A stretch of 64,000 nt of DNA from Prado023 sp963777855 (GTDB lineage: Bacteria > Actinomycetota > Actinomycetes > S36-B12 > CAIYMF01): positions 200,307-264,306 of the forward strand of contig CAVZRW010000016.1 of assembly GCA_963777855.1 (NCBI GenBank). Direction: 5' to 3'. The notes beneath the pieces are model-generated. The model was not told where the DNA came from, made no database searches, and worked only from the letters and a program-made list of their open reading frames with translations. Position 1 is the stretch's first letter. Every line of letters starts with the position of its first letter. This document shows, one piece after another, positions 50,505 through 59,280 of the stretch. Position numbers and translations under genes: made by a program.

Positions 50505-52895
50505 TCACCAGCGGACCTTCAGCCACGTGGTCTTGATCTCCGCGTACTGGTCCAGCGACTCCAGGCCCTTGTCCCGGCCGCCGAACCCGGACTGGCGGTA
50601 CCCCCCGAACGGCGTGGTCACGTCGCCCTCGCTGTAGCAGTTGATCGACACGGTGCCCGCGCGCAGCATCCGGGCCACACGGTGCGCGGCATCGATGTCG
50701 TCGCTCCACACCGAGGCGGCCAGGCCGTACGAGGTGGCGTTGGCCAGGGCGATGGCCTCCTCCTCGGTGTCGAACGGGATCACCGCCACGATCGGGCCGA
50801 AGATCTCCTCGGTGGCCACCGTCGAGTCGGCGGGCACCTCATCGAGCACGGTGGGGGCGAAGAACCAGCCGCCTGTCTGCTCGAGCAGCGTGCCCCCACC
50901 GGCCGCCACCCGCGCGCCGTCGGCCACGCCGCGGGCCACGTACCGGGCGCTGCGCTCGCAGGCGGCCGCGTCGATGAGCGGGCCCACCTGGGTGCGCGGC
51001 TCGCTCGGGTCGCCGACCCGCAGGTCGGCGGTGGCCCGCACCAGGCTCTCGACGAGGGCGGCGTGCACCGAGCGGTGCACGAGGATCCGCGAGCCCGCCG
51101 AGCAGTTCTCGCCCATGTTCCAGAACGCCGCGCGCACGGCCTCGACGGCGACCTCGTCGAGGTCGCGCACCGAGTCGAGCACGACCTGCGGGCTCTTGCC
51201 GCCGCACTCGAGGGTGACCCGCTTGAGGTTGGAGCGAGCCGAGTACTCCAGGAAGTAGCGGCCCACGTCCGTGGACCCCGTGAAGGTGACCATGTCGACG
51301 TCCGGGTGCAGGCCCAGGGCCCGCCCCGCATCCTCGCCGAGTCCGGGCACCACGTTGAGCACGCCCTTGGGCAGTCCCGCATCGCGCCCCAGCTCGGCCA
51401 GCAGGAGGGCCGAGAGGCTGGTCTGCTCGGCGGGCTTGACCACCACCGAGTTGCCCATCGCCAGCGCGGGGGCCACCTTCCACGCGAACATCTGGGTCGG
51501 GAAGTTCCACGGGATCACCGCGCCGACCACGCCGATCGGCTCGCGGGTGATCCGCGCGACCACGTCGATGCCGGTCGGTGCGACCCGGTCGTAGACCTTG
51601 TCGATGGCCTCGGCGAACCAGCGGAACGTCTCGGCCGAGTCGGGGATGTCACCGTCGCGGCAGTCGGTGATCGGTTTGCCCGCCTCCAGCGAGTCCAGTC
51701 GGGCAAGGTCCTCGGCATGGCGCTCGATGAGCTTGGCGAACCGGGTCAGCACCCGCCGCCGGTCCGCGGGATGGGCGCGCGACCAGTCGCCGCGCTCGAA
51801 CACGTCGCGCGCCGCGGTGACCGCACGGTCGATGTCCGCGGCGCCGCACGCGGCGACCTCGCCGACCACCTGTCCGGTGGCCGGGTTGGTCACCGGCATC
51901 ACGGCCCCGCTGGCCGCGGGTGCGAACGCGCCGTCGATGTAGGCCCCGGTGTGCATCGGCAGCGGCGTGGCATCCGGGGCCACCGGGCCGTGCGTTGTCG
52001 TCGACGGCGCCGCACCCGCCTCGCCGAGCGCGATCGCCAGGCGCGTGGCCACCTCGTGAGCCTCCGAGTCCGATACCGCGGCCAGCGGCGGGCGAGGCGG
52101 GCCGACCGGGATGCCGCGCAGCCCGAGGGCGTGGCGCACCTTGGGCGTGTAGTGCACGCGCTCGGCGCTGCGCAGCATCGGCATCAGCTGCTTCTGCCAC
52201 GCCCACGCCTCCTCGGTGCGCCCGGCGAGGGCCGCGTCCAGCAGCGCGACGTGCTCGGCGGGCAGCGCGTTGGCCACGCCGCCGATCCACGAGTCCACAC
52301 CGAGCTCGAAGTAGCGCATCGCGATCGAGTCCGCCCCGCACACGATCGTCAGGTCCGCTCCGTAGCGCCGGCGCAGGCGGCGCACCCGGGTGAGGTCCCC
52401 GGAGGCCTCCTTGATGCCCACGACCAGCGGGTCCGCGGCCACCGCGTCCAGCGCCCTCTCCGTGAACGGCACGCCGGTGCGGTCCGGGTAGTCGTAGAGC
52501 ACCGTGGGCAGGCCCGCCTCGGCGATCACCGCCCGCACGTGCGCGCCGAGCTCCTCCGGGGTGGGCAGCACGTAGGCCGGCGCGGCCACCATCAGCCCGT
52601 CGGCGCCGCACTCGGCGGCCAGCCGGGCCTGGGCCAGGGCCTCGCGCGTGGCCGTGCCGCCCACGCCGAGCAACACCGGGACGCGCCCAGCCGTGGCCGC
52701 CTGGATCGCCTGGAGCACCGCGCGGCGCTCGTCGAGGTCCAGCGCGTAACCCTCGCCCGTGGTCCCGGCGGCGACCAGGCCGGTGACCCCGCCGGCCAGG
52801 ACGAACTCGACCAGCGCGGGGAAGGCCCCGAGGTCGAGCTCGCCGGAGTCGGTGAACGGGGTCACCAGCGGGACGAGCACGCCGGGGAACGTCAT
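50505..52895 (-). CDS. Bifunctional fusion: DapA-family pyrroline-hydroxycarboxylate deaminase + 2-oxoglutarate-semialdehyde dehydrogenase
   Basis: 796 residues in one frame; AGGAGG lies six bases before the ATG. Residues 1-290 are a DHDPS-type barrel: GTTGEGY (Thr45, Thr46), YDYPDRTGVPF (Tyr134) and Schiff-base Lys162 in GIKEASGDL. A Pro/Thr/Ala-rich linker (about 291-313) joins residues 314-796, a full aldehyde dehydrogenase with Asn464 in PWNFPTQMF, VKPAEQT, catalytic Glu563 in TLECGGKSP and Cys598 in GENCSAGSR. These match the last two steps of hydroxyproline breakdown, normally two proteins. No ribosome-binding site precedes the internal ATG (51956). First gene of the operon. Confidence 0.88.
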   Translation of the reverse strand: MTFPGVLVPLVTPFTDSGELDLGAFPALVEFVLAGGVTGLVAAGTTGEGYALDLDERRAVLQAIQAATAGRVPVLLGVGGTATREALAQARLAAECGADGLMVAAPAYVLPTPEELGAHVRAVIAEAGLPTVLYDYPDRTGVPFTERALDAVAADPLVVGIKEASGDLTRVRRLRRRYGADLTIVCGADSIAMRYFELGVDSWIGGVANALPAEHVALLDAALAGRTEEAWAWQKQLMPMLRSAERVHYTPKVRHALGLRGIPVGPPRPPLAAVSDSEAHEVATRLAIALGEAGAAPSTTTHGPVAPDATPLPMHTGAYIDGAFAPAASGAVMPVTNPATGQVVGEVAACGAADIDRAVTAARDVFERGDWSRAHPADRRRVLTRFAKLIERHAEDLARLDSLEAGKPITDCRDGDIPDSAETFRWFAEAIDKVYDRVAPTGIDVVARITREPIGVVGAVIPWNFPTQMFAWKVAPALAMGNSVVVKPAEQTSLSALLLAELGRDAGLPKGVLNVVPGLGEDAGRALGLHPDVDMVTFTGSTDVGRYFLEYSARSNLKRVTLECGGKSPQVVLDSVRDLDEVAVEAVRAAFWNMGENCSAGSRILVHRSVHAALVESLVRATADLRVGDPSEPRTQVGPLIDAAACERSARYVARGVADGARVAAGGGTLLEQTGGWFFAPTVLDEVPADSTVATEEIFGPIVAVIPFDTEEEAIALANATSYGLAASVWSDDIDAAHRVARMLRAGTVSINCYSEGDVTTPFGGYRQSGFGGRDKGLESLDQYAEIKTTWLKVRW

Positions 52896-52994
52896 GGGGG
52901 CCTCCTGGGGCGGTGATCCGGGTCGGGCTGCGGCAGGGCTCCGGCGCGCTGGGCTCGGGCGATGCGCTGCCGAGGGGGAGTCTGCCGGTTCCGT

Positions 52995-53049
52995 GGCCTC
53001 CTCGCGAGGAGGCCCCCGGCCCGCGCCCCGCGCCTCCTCGCGAGGAGGC
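52995..53049. promoter_or_regulatory. Two perfect palindromes upstream of the hydroxyproline operon
   Basis: GGCCTCCTCGCGAGGAGGCC (52995-53014) and GCCTCCTCGCGAGGAGGC (53032-53049), centres 36 bp apart, lie 100-155 bp upstream of the fusion gene and 75-129 bp before the lipid kinase. They look like paired operator sites for a dimeric repressor or activator of either divergent gene. No regulator gene is adjacent. Confidence 0.5.
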
Positions 53050-53123
53050 CCCGGCCCTCGCCCCGCGCACCGGGTGTGGCCTCGGTAGGGTCGCCCTCGG
53101 TATCGCGCAGGGGAGGCAGGCGC

Positions 53124-54497
53124 ATGGATCACGCAGATCAGGGCCGTCAGGGCGGTCACGCAACGTCGGGGAACGGGGGCTCGCGGCTGGCCGCCTGGGG
53201 AGCGCTGGGAGCTGCCGCGCTGGCCCTCGTCGTCGCCGTGGTGAGTTGGGGCCGGACTCCCGGTGACCTCCTGCTCGCGGTGGTCGGCGTCGCGCTCGTG
53301 GTCACCGGCGGCTGGTATGTCGTGGCCCATCGGGGCTGGATCCGTGGCGCAGCGCTCGCGCTGGCGGCCCTGGGCGTGCTGGTTCTGGGCTGGGCGCTGG
53401 TGCGCGCCGATGCCGGCCTGGCCCGAGGCCTGGTCGTGCTGGCGCTGGCCGGGGCCTCGGTCGCCTGCGCGCGCGTCGCCTCGGGGCGGCAGGTCTCATC
53501 GGTCACGGCTGCCGACCTCTGGACCGCAGCCCCGCCCGTGGCCGCACGGCACCCGGTGCTGCTGATGAATCCCAAGTCCGGCGGCGGGAAGGTGCAGCGC
53601 TTCAACCTCGTCGAGGAGTGCCGCGCGCGAGGCATCGAGCCGGTCGTGCTCGAGCCCGGCGATGACCTGCTCGAGCTCGCCCGCCAGGCCGTGGCGCGGG
53701 GCGCCGACGTGCTGGGCATGGCCGGTGGCGACGGATCGCAGGCGCTGGTGGCCAGCGTGGCCATGGAGCACGGGCTGCCCCACGTGGTGGTCCCGGCCGG
53801 CACCCGCAATCACCTCGCGCTCGACCTCGGCCTCGACCGTGACGACGTGGTCGGCGCCCTGGATGCGTTCACCGGCGGATTGCCGCGCACGATCGACCTT
53901 GCCACGGTCAACGGTCGGGTGTTCGTGAACAACGCCTCCCTGGGTCTCTACGCCGACATCGTGGCCTCGCAGGAGTATCGCGACGCGAAGGTGCGCACGG
54001 CCCTGGACACCCTGCCCGACCTCCTGGGCCCGGGGTCGCGGACCCTGGACCTGCGCCACGTCGACGGCCAGGGCGTGTCACGCGAGACCGCCCACGTGAT
54101 CCTGGTCTCCAACAACCCCTACGTCCTGGGGTCCCTCGGTGGGCTGGGCACCCGCGAGCGGATGGACACCGCAGCCCTGGGGGTGGCCACCCTGGTGCTC
54201 ACCAGCGCGGCCGACGCACGACGCTTCATCGCCCTCGAGGCGGCTGGCCAGGTCGAGCGATTCCCGGGCTGGCAGCAGTGGACGACATCCCGGTTCCAGA
54301 TCGACTCCGGCGGCGATGTGGAGGTCGGGGTTGACGGTGAGGCGCTGACCATGGCCCCGCCGGTGGTCTTCGAGATCATCCCGGCTGCGCTGACGGTCCT
54401 GCTGCCGCCCCAGGCCCCCGGGCGCTCGCCCGCCGCGAGACGGATCACCCGCAACACCCCCAAGGAGCTGTGGGACATCGCCCTCGGTCGGGGTTGA
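53124..54497 (+). CDS. Diacylglycerol kinase-family lipid kinase with N-terminal membrane helices
   Basis: 457 residues; GGGGAGG is eight bases before the ATG. Three or four helices (about 24-44, 47-68, 74-95 and 98-116) precede the catalytic domain, which has VLLMNPKSGGGK (about 147-158), the nucleotide motif GMAGGDGSQALVAS (about 198-211) and PAGTRNHLALDLGL, then FVNNASLGLYADI. These are DAGK/LCB5-type features for ATP-dependent phosphorylation of a lipid alcohol. The membrane part is unusual for DgkB-type enzymes. Divergent from the hydroxyproline operon. Confidence 0.85.
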   Translation: MDHADQGRQGGHATSGNGGSRLAAWGALGAAALALVVAVVSWGRTPGDLLLAVVGVALVVTGGWYVVAHRGWIRGAALALAALGVLVLGWALVRADAGLARGLVVLALAGASVACARVASGRQVSSVTAADLWTAAPPVAARHPVLLMNPKSGGGKVQRFNLVEECRARGIEPVVLEPGDDLLELARQAVARGADVLGMAGGDGSQALVASVAMEHGLPHVVVPAGTRNHLALDLGLDRDDVVGALDAFTGGLPRTIDLATVNGRVFVNNASLGLYADIVASQEYRDAKVRTALDTLPDLLGPGSRTLDLRHVDGQGVSRETAHVILVSNNPYVLGSLGGLGTRERMDTAALGVATLVLTSAADARRFIALEAAGQVERFPGWQQWTTSRFQIDSGGDVEVGVDGEALTMAPPVVFEIIPAALTVLLPPQAPGRSPAARRITRNTPKELWDIALGRG

Positions 54498-54645
54498 GCC
54501 CGCGGTTCGCCGCCGAGCCAGCGGTAGCGGGCCGGGTCGCGATGGGGGACCGCCTGCGCCCGGACCGCCTGACCCGGGTTGCGCCGGAGCCGGCCGCCTG
54601 CGCTGACCGCCAGCGCCGGGCTCGCCTGCGCTGAACGCCTTCGGC

Positions 54646-55473
54646 TCAGCGCGGCCGGTGCACCGACTCGGGCAGCGCCAGCACCTGGGGCTCGGAGAGC
54701 TCCCACCCGTGCCCGGCGGCGTGGTGCTCGGTGATCGTGACCTCGTGGCGGGTCAGCGTGAGCAGCGTCCACGAGCGCGGCACGCCGCGGGTCCGGTGGC
54801 TCGTCGCGGTGCCTGCGACCACCTCGATGACCTGCCGCGTGCGCGCCGCTGACCGCACGGTCAGGACGCTGACGGCCGGCACGTGGGTGTGCCCGGCCAG
54901 CACCAGGTCGACCTCGGCGTCGACCAGTGCGGCCTCGAAGGCGCTGCGGCCGGCCAACGCCTCGAGCTGCTCGGAGGAGGGTGGGTGGTGCAGGGCCACG
55001 ATGCGCGCCACCCCGGGCGCGGCTCTCGCGAAGGTGTCCCGCACGAGCTGGGCCTGCCGATCCGAGATCCGCCCGGACTTCCAGCGCCACCGGGGCATCG
55101 AGCCCAGGCCCTGGACCGTGGCCAGCCCCAGGTCGAGCACGGGGTCGAGCTCGTCGGTGATTCCGGTCTGGAACTTCTCGTACGGCGAGGCCATCCGGCG
55201 CACCGGGTTGGTCAGCGGCACGTCGTGGTTGCCGAGCACCACCATGCTCGGCGCGGGGAAGCCGGCGATCACCTGCCGCGCCCGTGCGAACTCGTGGCTG
55301 CGGGCGCGCATGGTCAGGTCGCCGGTGAGGATGGTCGCCTGCGCTCCGGCGTCGTGCAGGTCCTGGGCCAGCCCGTCGAGTGCGATGTCGTCCTCGGCGC
55401 CCACGTGGATGTCCGAGACGTGGGCGATCCGCAGCGACGTCGGCTCGGCGGGTGAGCGGGCGGATGGGGTCAC
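54646..55473 (-). CDS. Calcineurin-like metallophosphoesterase
   Basis: 275 residues from a GTG seven bases after TATCCT, consistent with a leaderless message. Metal ligands of the fold are in order: AHVSDIHVG (about 17-25), LTGDLT, VVLGNHDVP (about 80-88), VALHHPP and LAGHTHVPA. It could hydrolyse a cyclic nucleotide or other phosphodiester, as in the CpdA/Icc-like group; the substrate is not evident. It is divergent from the aminotransferase gene. Confidence 0.87.
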   Translation of the reverse strand: MTPSARSPAEPTSLRIAHVSDIHVGAEDDIALDGLAQDLHDAGAQATILTGDLTMRARSHEFARARQVIAGFPAPSMVVLGNHDVPLTNPVRRMASPYEKFQTGITDELDPVLDLGLATVQGLGSMPRWRWKSGRISDRQAQLVRDTFARAAPGVARIVALHHPPSSEQLEALAGRSAFEAALVDAEVDLVLAGHTHVPAVSVLTVRSAARTRQVIEVVAGTATSHRTRGVPRSWTLLTLTRHEVTITEHHAAGHGWELSEPQVLALPESVHRPR

Positions 55474-55594
55474 GCCGTGCAGGATAGGGCCGCCGGGAGC
55501 CCTGGAGCAGGGCGTTCGAGCACGGCATCGACAGGTGGTTCCGGGATAGCCTCGCTCCCAGCCCAACCCCCTCACCACTGTCTGGAGATCGCTC

Positions 55595-57016
55595 ATGACC
55601 CTCGACGCGCCCGACGCGACCACCGCCTGGCCCGCGCCCGATCCGGCGACCCGCCGGACGATGCCGGCCTCGTCCACGCCTGTGGACCCCGCGCGCGTGG
55701 AGGCACTCATCGCGGCCGAGTGGGAGCGGTTCACCAGCACGACCGCGGGGTCGGCCGCGCACCACGACCGCGCCCAGGGCTCGCTGCCACTGGGCGTCAC
55801 GTCGTCGTTCCAGCACTGGGACCCGCACCCCATCGCGATCACCTCGGCGAAGGGTGCCTGGCTCACCGACGTCGACGGCCGCCAGCTGCTGGACCTGTCG
55901 ATGGGCTTCGGCGCGATGCTGGTCGGCCACCTGAACCCGGCCGTGGTGGAGGCCGTCATCAAGGCGATGGAGACCGGCACCCTGTTCGTGACGCCCTCGC
56001 CGTCGGCCACGGTCGTCGCCGAGCGGTTCAAGGAGCGCTTCGGCCTGGACCAGCTGCGCTTCACCAACTCCGGCACCGAGGCCACGATGTACGCCGTGCG
56101 CACGGCGCGCGCCTTCACCGAGCGCCACGCGATCGTCAAGATCGAGGGCGGCTACCACGGCGGCTACGACGCCCTGTCGGTCTCGGTGAAGCCCGACGTG
56201 GCCGAGGCGGGCCCGGAGGAGGCGCCCACCCCGGTGACCCCGTTCGAGGTCGAGGCCGGCACGGTGCACGTGGTGCCCTACAACGACCTCGATCGTCTGG
56301 AGGCCCTCCTGGCCGAGCACGCCTCGGAGGTGGCCGCCGTGGTCATGGAGCCGGTGCTGGAGAACATCTCGATCGTGCTGCCCGACGCGGGCTACCTGGC
56401 AGCGGTGCGCGAGGCCTGCGACCGGCATGGCGTGCTGCTGGTCTTCGACGAGGTCAAGACGGGCCTGACCGCCGGCTACGGCGGCGCCTCGCGGCGCCTC
56501 GGGGTCACCCCCGACCTGGTGTGCCTGGCCAAGAGCGTCGGTGGCGGGCTCCCGCTGGCCGTGTTCGGTGGCCGGGCCGACGTCATGGCCACCGTGGTCG
56601 ACAACCGGATGCCGCACTTCGGCACGTACAACGGCAACCCGCTGGTGATGGCCGCCGCGGCGGCCGTCGACGAGGTCTGCACCGAGGAGGCGCTGGCCGC
56701 GGCCGAGGGCCTCAACGACCAGGCGCTCGACGCGATCGACGCGCTGATCGTGAAGTACGAGCTGCCCGCCCACACGGTCGGGTTCGGTGTGAAGGGCGCC
56801 GTCACGTGGGCGACGAGCCCCGTGCGCAACTATCGCGACTACAAGCGCACCGACTTCGAGACCGCCGAGCTCAGCTGGCTGTGGGGCGTCAACCGCGGCA
56901 TCCTCACCCCGCCCGGGCTCGACGAGCAGTGGCTGGTCTCCCTGGCGCACACCAGCGACGACATGGGCCTGCTCGTGGGCGCCTTCGAGGAGTTGGCCCA
57001 GGCCCTGCGCGCCTGA
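55595..57016 (+). CDS. Class III PLP-dependent aminotransferase
   Basis: 473 residues. The GSA-aminomutase-like segment RFTNSGTEATMYAVRTAR (about 148-165), GGYHGGYDA, MEPVLENIS, VFDEVKTGL and the PLP lysine in CLAKSVGGGLP (Lys313) mark fold-type I class III. The N-terminus GSLPLGVTSSFQHWDPHPIAI is like glutamate-1-semialdehyde aminomutases and related beta-amino-acid transaminases. It is not near haem genes, so a catabolic transaminase is more likely. An inverted repeat follows at 57039. Confidence 0.83.
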   Translation: MTLDAPDATTAWPAPDPATRRTMPASSTPVDPARVEALIAAEWERFTSTTAGSAAHHDRAQGSLPLGVTSSFQHWDPHPIAITSAKGAWLTDVDGRQLLDLSMGFGAMLVGHLNPAVVEAVIKAMETGTLFVTPSPSATVVAERFKERFGLDQLRFTNSGTEATMYAVRTARAFTERHAIVKIEGGYHGGYDALSVSVKPDVAEAGPEEAPTPVTPFEVEAGTVHVVPYNDLDRLEALLAEHASEVAAVVMEPVLENISIVLPDAGYLAAVREACDRHGVLLVFDEVKTGLTAGYGGASRRLGVTPDLVCLAKSVGGGLPLAVFGGRADVMATVVDNRMPHFGTYNGNPLVMAAAAAVDEVCTEEALAAAEGLNDQALDAIDALIVKYELPAHTVGFGVKGAVTWATSPVRNYRDYKRTDFETAELSWLWGVNRGILTPPGLDEQWLVSLAHTSDDMGLLVGAFEELAQALRA

Positions 57017-57038
57017 CCCCCGGTCCCCGCGTCTGGCT

Positions 57039-57083
57039 TGCGCAGTCGATTCCGACGTTCCGGACGTCAGAATCGACTGCGCA
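57039..57083. terminator. Inverted repeat after the aminotransferase gene (copy of the 42,947 element)
   Basis: TGCGCAGTCGATTCCGACGT (57039-57058), five-base loop, complementary arm to 57083 with one mismatch. It shares the core CAGTCGATTCCGAC with the element at 42947. Lying between convergent genes it fits a bidirectional terminator. Confidence 0.65.
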
Positions 57084-57102
57084 GCGTCGGGGGAGGAGGT
57101 GC

Positions 57103-57888
57103 TCAGAAGAGCAGGTAGCCGCCGTCGATGCGCAGGCAGTCACCGGTGTGGTACCCGCTTGCGTCGCTGGCCAGGTAGACCGCGATGCCGCCGAAGTCGG
57201 CCGGAGTGCCCCAGCGCCCCGCGGGGATGCGCGGCTTCACCCCACTCGAGAACACCTCGGAATCGAACAGCGGCTGCGTCATGGCGCTCTCTGTCCAGCC
57301 GGGCAGGATCGCGTTGGCCGTGATCCCGTAGCGGGCGTGCTCGACGGCCAGCGCGTTCATCAGCGACACCAGCGCCCCCTTGGTCGCCCCGTAGTGCTCG
57401 TTGCGCGCCGCCCCGGAGACCGCGGCGATGCTGGCGGTGCCCACCAGCCGGCCGCCCGGGTCGCCGGCCTTCGCGCGGGCCACCATGTGCCGGGCGGCGG
57501 CGCGCAGCGTGAAGAAGGCGCCGTCGAGGTTCACGGCCATCACCCGCCGCCAGTCCTGCGGTGCTCATGTGAACGAACGGGGTCGGGACCGCCGAGAGCC
57601 CGGCGTTGGCGAAGCAGGCGTCGACCCGCCCGAACTCGGCGACGACCGAGGCGAACGCCTCCTCGACGGCCGCCTCGTCGGAGACGTCGCACAGCCGGGC
57701 GGCGACCGGCACCCCGTGCGCCTGCAGCCGTTCGCGAGGGCCGCGGTGTTCTTGGCCTCGTTGGTGCCCCAGATGCACACCGACGCCCCGGCGGCGGCCA
57801 GCGCCTCGGCCATGCCCAGGCCGATCCCGCCGTTGCCGCCGGTGATCACGGCGACCTTGCCGGTGAGATCGAAGGGGGTGGCGGTCAT
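57103..57888 (-). pseudogene. Short-chain dehydrogenase/reductase with two frameshifts
   Basis: AGGAGG precedes the ATG at 57888. Frame 1: VAVITGGNGGIGLGMAEALAAAGA (NAD motif). Frame 2 from about 57735: ERLQAHGVPVAARLCDVSD, then RVDACFANAG. Frame 3 from about 57555: DWRRVMAVNLDGAFFTL, then EHYGATKGAL with the catalytic Tyr and Lys, ILPGWTESAM and final CLRIDGGYLLF. One base missing in CTCGCGAACG and one extra or two missing near GCAGGACTGG would restore a normal 260-residue enzyme. Everything between is well conserved, so recent decay or a base-calling error is likely. Confidence 0.75.
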
Positions 57889-57997
57889 GGGTCCTCCTGG
57901 TGGTCTGCGGCGGGTGTGGGGCGGATACGGGTGGGGATGGGGTGCTTGGTCTTGAGGCGGGCGCGCCATGGGGTGGGCTGCGATGAGGCGGACGGGT

Positions 57998-58120
57998 GGT
58001 GGTGGGGCGGGCCGGTGGTGGGGCGGGCCGGTGGTGGGGCGGATCGGTAGTGGGGCGGGCTTGTAGTGGGGCGGGCTGGTGTTGCGGCGGGTCGGTAGTT
58101 GCGGCCGATCGGTGCTGCGG
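57998..58120. repeat. G-rich 16-bp tandem repeat upstream of the MDMPI gene
   Basis: About seven copies of GGTGGTGGGGCGGGCC, identical in the first two and drifting to the right. Runs of G on the plus strand could fold as a quadruplex. It ends 40 bp before the TAGCCT box of the next gene. Confidence 0.8.
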
Positions 58121-58172
58121 CTCAGGCTCTCATCCGACCGGCGGTGGGTGGTGCGCGGGTAGCCTCACGGTC

Positions 58173-59187
58173 ATGCCTGAGACTGCGCCGGACGGCCCGA
58201 ACTCGCCTGCCGAAGCTCTCCCGACCGCCCCCGCCCCGGTCGCCCCCGCCCCGGCCGCTGCCGGCCCAGCCCCGACGGCCCCGGCCCCGGTCGCCCCGCC
58301 GGTCGCCCCGGTCGCGCCCGGTCCCGGTCGCCCCGGTTCCGGTCGCCCCCGCTGCCTCCCTCGATGACCAGTCCGCGCTCACGGCCACGTGGCGTGAGGC
58401 GTTCGCGCATCTGCGTGACGCGGCGGCTCGCGCGCCCTGGGAGCACCCCAGTGTGCTGCCCGGCTGGAGCGTGGGCGACATCGTGGCCCACCTGGCGTGG
58501 ATCGAGCGCATCCTGCTCGGGCTCGCAGACCCGCCGCACGAGCCTGACTGGTCCGGGCTGCCGCACGTCACGAACGACTTCGGCCGGCTCACCGAGGTCC
58601 CTGTCGACCTGCGCCGCGCCCGCAGCCGGGCCGAGGTCCTGGCCGAGCTCGACGAGGCAGTGGCGGCCCGCGCCGAGGTGCTCGCCACCCAGGGCCCGGG
58701 CCCCACCATGAACCCCTTCGGGAAGATGGTGCCCACCGTCGAGCTGCTCGGGATGCGGATCTTCGACATCTGGGTCCACGAGCAGGACATCCGTACCGCG
58801 GTCGGCGATCCCGGGCACCTGGGGACCGCCGCCGCGCACGTGGCGGCTGCCCGCATGCGCCGCGGAATGGCCTATGTCTGGGCTCGAGGTGCGGCGGCGC
58901 CTGTGGGTGCCACTCTGCGGATCACGGTGGATGGTCCCGGGGTTCGCTTCAGCGACACGATCCTTCGCGGAGAGGACGGCCGCGGGCGCATCCTCGAGCC
59001 GACCGAGCCGACCGAGCCGACCGAGCCGACCGAGCCGACCGTCGCGCTGTCGATGGCCTTCCCCGATTTCGTCGCACTGGCCTGCGGCAGAGCTGCGGAG
59101 GCGGCTTCCGTGCGCGTCGAGGTGGCCGACCCGGCCGATCGCGACCTGGCCGCGCGGATGCTCGCCCACATGTCGATCGCCCCCTGA
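58173..59187 (+). pseudogene. Maleylpyruvate isomerase-like (MDMPI, mycothiol-dependent type) protein with a frameshift in a Pro/Ala-rich leader
   Basis: The ATG follows TAGCCT by seven bases. The first 50 residues are Pro/Ala-rich (MPETAPDGPNSPAEA, then repeats of APV), and the frame runs into a stop at 58365 unless one C is removed from CGCCCGG near 58318, after which it continues as PVAPAASLDDQSAL. The main domain is the DinB/MDMPI fold with WEHPSVLPGWSVGDIVAHL and MRIFDIWVHEQDIR, giving three metal ligands for a mycothiol-dependent enzyme. A five-fold TEP repeat (58996-59040) lies before the C-terminal domain. The frameshift may be real or a miscall. Confidence 0.65.
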
Positions 59188-59280
59188 ACTGCAGCCGACC
59201 GGGCCCGAGCAGGCCCTGGCAACGTCAGACGTCGGGGCCCAGCCCGCAGGTGGGAGCCGGGCCCCGACGTGCGACGACGC

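Noticed and set aside
51515..51956. Aldehyde dehydrogenase as a separate gene starting at ATG 51956
   Set aside because: No ribosome-binding site or -10 box precedes it, and the frame is continuous with the deaminase domain; kept only as an alternative in the fusion finding.
55595..57016. Glutamate-1-semialdehyde aminomutase (hemL)
   Set aside because: Related fold, but no haem genes around and clear differences in the N-terminal region; left as a class III aminotransferase.
57998..58120. Protein-coding repeat on the plus strand
   Set aside because: The 16-bp period is not a multiple of three and drifts, and no start site fits before the ATG at 58173.
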